DNA of 5,699 nucleotides, taken from contig JAHISW010000021.1 of assembly GCA_018817995.1 (NCBI GenBank), positions 1-5,699 on the forward strand, read 5' to 3'. This stretch comes from Patescibacteria group bacterium (lineage in GTDB: Bacteria; Patescibacteriota; Minisyncoccia; JAHISW01; Tagabacteraceae). This document shows, one piece after another, positions 3,713-5,699 of this stretch; the first letter of the stretch is position 1, and each line of letters starts with the position of its first letter. The position numbers were made by a program, and so were the translations under genes. Under the pieces are notes generated by a model, which was not told the DNA's origin, did not search any database, and worked only from the letters and a program-made list of their open reading frames with translations.

Positions 3713-3733
3713 TAAAGTACCTTCACAAAGTTA

Positions 3734-3742
3734 TGCTACAAT
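3734..3742 (+). promoter_or_regulatory. Extended -10 element for the DUF167-redox operon
   Basis: TGCTACAAT is a one-mismatch extended -10 element. It is 18 bp before the DUF167 start codon and would give a leader of about 12 nt. No convincing -35 element is seen. Confidence 0.4.
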
Positions 3743-3760
3743 ACAAACATAAAAAATTCT

Positions 3761-3985
3761 ATGGCTAAGAAAATAAGTGTAAAAGTAAAAACGAACTGTA
3801 AAACAGAAAAAATTGAAAGGATAGGCCAAAATTCTTTTATCATTTGGACAAAAGAACCGGCAAAAGAGGAAAAAGCAAACAAAGCGATAATAAAAACGTT
3901 GTCAAAATTTCTAAAAGTTCCCTCTTCTCAAATTACTTTATTAACAGGAAGGCATTCCAAAGAAAAAATTTTTAATATAGAATGA
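3761..3985 (+). CDS. DUF167 / UPF0235 (YggU-type) protein
   Basis: The 74-residue protein matches the DUF167 pattern: KVKTNCKTEKIE near the N terminus, a central W.KEPAKEEKANKAIIKTL.K (29-48), then FLKVPSSQITLLTGRHSKEK (50-69) and a short end. Family members are small alpha-beta proteins of about 70-100 residues with no established biochemical function. It is the first gene of a plus-strand operon, with its stop 13 nt before the redox protein start. The start codon is the first ATG after an extended -10 element, with no Shine-Dalgarno. The coupling to a thiol-redox membrane protein does not by itself reveal its role. Confidence 0.85.
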   Translation: MAKKISVKVKTNCKTEKIERIGQNSFIIWTKEPAKEEKANKAIIKTLSKFLKVPSSQITLLTGRHSKEKIFNIE

Positions 3986-3998
3986 ACAGAACAATAAA

Positions 3999-5216
3999 AT
4001 GCCACAGAAGTTAAAAAGACAACTAATTTCCGCCCTGCTTCTTTTTCCGCTGTTAATCCCAATGGTTTCTTTCGCGCAGGATATCGTCCCCATTTACTTC
4101 TTTAAAACAGACGGATGTCCGCACTGCGCGAAAGAAAAAGTATTTTTAGACAAACTAAAACAAGAAGATGGCAACATAGAAGTGCTGGAATTTGAACTGT
4201 CCAAAAACCCTGAAAACATAGATCTTCTCAAAAAACTATCGGGTGATCTTTCTATGGATGTTTCGGGAGTACCAATTACATTCATAGGAGACGGATATTT
4301 CGTTGGCTACCAAAGCGACGAAATACACGGCGCGTTAATAAAGAAGTTGATAGAAAAACACCGAACTGAAAAATGCGCCGATATTGCCGGACCAATCATA
4401 AATGAATTTCAAGAACAATGTGAAAAAGAGAAAGAAGAACAAAATAAAAAATCACAATTATCCATTCCGGGAAAAATAAATTTGCCCTTTTTTGGGGAAA
4501 AAGACATCAAAAATTTATCCTTACCGGTACTGACCATTGTCATCGGCGCCATTGATGGGTTCAATCCTTGCGCCATGTGGGTGCTAATTTTCCTGATTAG
4601 TTTGCTTCTCGGAATGAAGAACAGAAAAAGAATGTGGATTCTGGGGGCAACCTTTATTATTTCATCGGCCACTGTTTATTTTTTATTTTTATCAGCGTGG
4701 CTTAACCTTTTTCTCTTCTTGGGATTTATCTTTTGGGTAAGACTATTTGTGGGTCTGACAGCAATCGCCAGCGGGACTTATTATCTTAAAAAATATTTTA
4801 CCGACAAAGCCGATGTATGTGAAATCTCTCAAAGCAAAAAACAGCAAAAAATTTTTGAAAAACTTAAAAACATAACTCGCAAAAAACAATTATGGCTCTC
4901 TCTGGTCGGCATTGTTTTGTTGGCAGGCGCCGTAAATCTGGTAGAATTAATTTGTTCCGCAGGACTGCCGGCAGTGTACACTCAAATTCTCAGTATGAGC
5001 GGGCTCTCTTCTCTACAATATTACGGATATTTGCTTCTTTATATATTTATTTTTATGATGGACGATATGGTTGTGTTTGCCATAGCAATGATAACTTTAA
5101 AAAATGTTCATCTCACAAAAAAATACAGTCGCTTGTCCGCGATCGTTGGGGGAATATTGATGCTTGCCGTAGGCCTGCTTTTGATATTCAAACCGGGATG
5201 GCTGATGTTTGGATAA
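3999..5216 (+). CDS. Membrane thiol-disulfide protein: thioredoxin-like domain fused to CcdA/DsbD-type domain
   Basis: The 405-residue protein starts with a signal peptide or anchor (about 1-27, ending VSFAQ). A thioredoxin-like domain follows (28-122) with the active site C40-P-H-C43 and a cis-proline at P92 (SGVPITF). A charged linker (123-172) leads to about six transmembrane helices (near 175-202, 212-234, 237-261, 298-320, 341-367 and 379-398). Two cysteines typical of the CcdA/DsbD core are present: FNPC (C191) and ELICSAGLP (C319). In this family, electrons pass from cytoplasmic thioredoxin through the membrane pair to an outer thioredoxin-like domain. Having the latter fused in one chain makes a compact DsbD-like unit, with the thioredoxin part at the N terminus where DsbD carries it at the C terminus. 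The signal sequence places it outside the membrane. It is co-transcribed with the DUF167 gene. Confidence 0.87.
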   Translation: MPQKLKRQLISALLLFPLLIPMVSFAQDIVPIYFFKTDGCPHCAKEKVFLDKLKQEDGNIEVLEFELSKNPENIDLLKKLSGDLSMDVSGVPITFIGDGYFVGYQSDEIHGALIKKLIEKHRTEKCADIAGPIINEFQEQCEKEKEEQNKKSQLSIPGKINLPFFGEKDIKNLSLPVLTIVIGAIDGFNPCAMWVLIFLISLLLGMKNRKRMWILGATFIISSATVYFLFLSAWLNLFLFLGFIFWVRLFVGLTAIASGTYYLKKYFTDKADVCEISQSKKQQKIFEKLKNITRKKQLWLSLVGIVLLAGAVNLVELICSAGLPAVYTQILSMSGLSSLQYYGYLLLYIFIFMMDDMVVFAIAMITLKNVHLTKKYSRLSAIVGGILMLAVGLLLIFKPGWLMFG

Positions 5217-5246
5217 AATTTAATAACATAGTACAATTGAAAGATC

Positions 5247-5633
5247 ATGGAACAACCAAAAAAATGGCCAGAGGGCACAAAAATTATAAAAAACCCCGAA
5301 GGAAAAAGGGAGATTATCTTGCCTCAACCGACCAATATGTCCAAGTTTAATTTAGCCGAAAGAAAGAGAACTAAAACACCTGAAGATAAATCGAAGATAG
5401 ATTCTTTGCAGATTTCTCAACAGGGTGGGACCTTGGGAACTCCGGAAAGCAATCTCGAACTTCAGGAGAAAAAAACGTGGTTTTGCAAAAGCACAAAAAA
5501 AACCCATCCACGCCAGGAACAGATAAAAAAAGGGAGGGGTAAGGAAAGAAAATTGGTAGAAGAAATGAAAAATGGCACGAGAGTTTCATATCCGAATGTG
5601 GGGGAGCGTCTCAGAAAAAACCAAAATGAATAG
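5247..5633 (+). CDS. Unrecognised hydrophilic protein, 128 aa
   Basis: The frame starts 30 nt after the redox gene, behind a weak GAAAG ribosome-site-like sequence, and ends 7 nt before a strong terminator. That placing is the main reason to believe it. The product is rich in K, E, Q, R and N with no membrane segment, one cysteine (in TWFCKST, about residue 79) and probably much disorder. The first 30 residues look the most ordered, with WPEGTKIIKNPEGKREIILP. I recognise no family. A basic, K/R-rich composition could suit nucleic-acid binding, but that is a guess; a spurious frame in a long 3' region is still possible. Confidence 0.5.
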   Translation: MEQPKKWPEGTKIIKNPEGKREIILPQPTNMSKFNLAERKRTKTPEDKSKIDSLQISQQGGTLGTPESNLELQEKKTWFCKSTKKTHPRQEQIKKGRGKERKLVEEMKNGTRVSYPNVGERLRKNQNE

Positions 5634-5640
5634 GAAGTTC

Positions 5641-5664
5641 AAAAGCGGCCATTAGGCCGCTTTT
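5641..5664 (+). terminator. Strong intrinsic terminator, probably bidirectional
   Basis: AAAAGCGGCC (5641-5650), the loop ATTA and GGCCGCTTTT (5655-5664) form a perfect 10-bp palindrome with a GC core and a T-run on each strand. It closes the DUF167-redox-hypothetical operon and could also serve a leftward gene ending at 5669. Confidence 0.9.
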
Positions 5665-5668
5665 ATCA

Positions 5669-5699
5669 TTATGCTTTTTTTATTTCTATTTTGAGATAA
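5669..5699 (-). CDS. Possible C-terminal end of a convergent gene
   Basis: On the minus strand an open frame from the window edge reads YLKIEIKKA and then TAA (5671-5669). A stop just before a bidirectional terminator is what a convergent gene would show, but ten codons are too few to name a family. Confidence 0.3.
   Translation of the reverse strand, partial: YLKIEIKKA

Noticed and set aside
3671..3713. Group I intron interrupting tRNA-Gln, with the GIY-YIG gene as intron-encoded homing endonuclease
   Set aside because: The downstream tRNA is complete, including its own 5' half, so nothing needs to be spliced; the arrangement is a duplication or insertion, not an interrupted gene.
3532..3726. 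Minus-strand open frame across the broken tRNA and palindromes
   Set aside because: Its sequence simply translates the tRNA fragment and the hairpins, and it runs into the GIY-YIG gene in another frame.
4892..5350. Open frame of 152 codons on the plus strand overlapping the redox gene
   Set aside because: It lies mostly inside the redox gene in another frame and lacks any domain pattern; the redox frame has clear motifs and membrane helices.

Overview
The window looks like a piece of a small, AT-rich bacterial genome, most likely a Patescibacteria/CPR member (Parcubacteria-like). This assignment is an inference. It rests on the low GC, the near absence of Shine-Dalgarno sequences, an 88-residue stand-alone GIY-YIG protein, an XRE regulator with a YLRxKYxLSxxAIRDMKxAKEIVDKKY tail of a type I associate with these genomes, and the compact gene style. 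UGA is used as a stop (GIY-YIG and DUF167 genes), so the recoded Gracilibacteria/Absconditabacteria code does not apply.

Left half, minus strand (1-2263): a gas vesicle operon read right to left. It runs gvpA (2057-2263, the shell protein), a GvpC-like amphipathic repeat protein (1305-1838), a stand-alone DnaJ-type zinc-finger protein with six CxxCxGxG motifs (935-1282), an unrecognised 53-residue basic protein (770-931), a second GvpC-like protein of the same length (176-709), and the start of gvpN (1-128, cut by the window edge). The A-C-N order is that of cyanobacterial gas vesicle operons. The zinc-finger protein, the small protein and the doubled GvpC-like genes are the unusual parts.

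Middle (2264-2771): a regulatory region between gvpA and a divergent XRE regulator (2772-3155). On the minus strand it holds an extended -10 promoter, a leader of about 107 nt with a (CA)11 tract inside a dyad, and an intrinsic terminator 110 bp before gvpA. Two more palindromes lie between that terminator and gvpA. On the plus strand it has a promoter for the XRE gene that ends at a C10 tract, and two DnaA-box-like sequences. The layout suggests attenuated or phase-variable control of buoyancy, possibly with the XRE protein as local regulator. This is a hypothesis.

3156-3760: an intact tRNA-Gln(CUG) on the minus strand, preceded directly by a GIY-YIG nuclease gene. That gene is in turn preceded by tandem palindromes and a second, broken copy of the same tRNA: 43 bp are identical, and resemblance is lost in the T loop. 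It looks like a nuclease-associated insertion or duplication at a tRNA gene.

Right part, plus strand (3761-5664): a short operon of a DUF167/YggU protein, a membrane thiol-redox protein (thioredoxin-like CPHC domain fused to a CcdA/DsbD-type six-helix domain) and an unrecognised hydrophilic 128-residue protein, closed by a strong terminator. The last 31 bases may hold the tail of a convergent gene.
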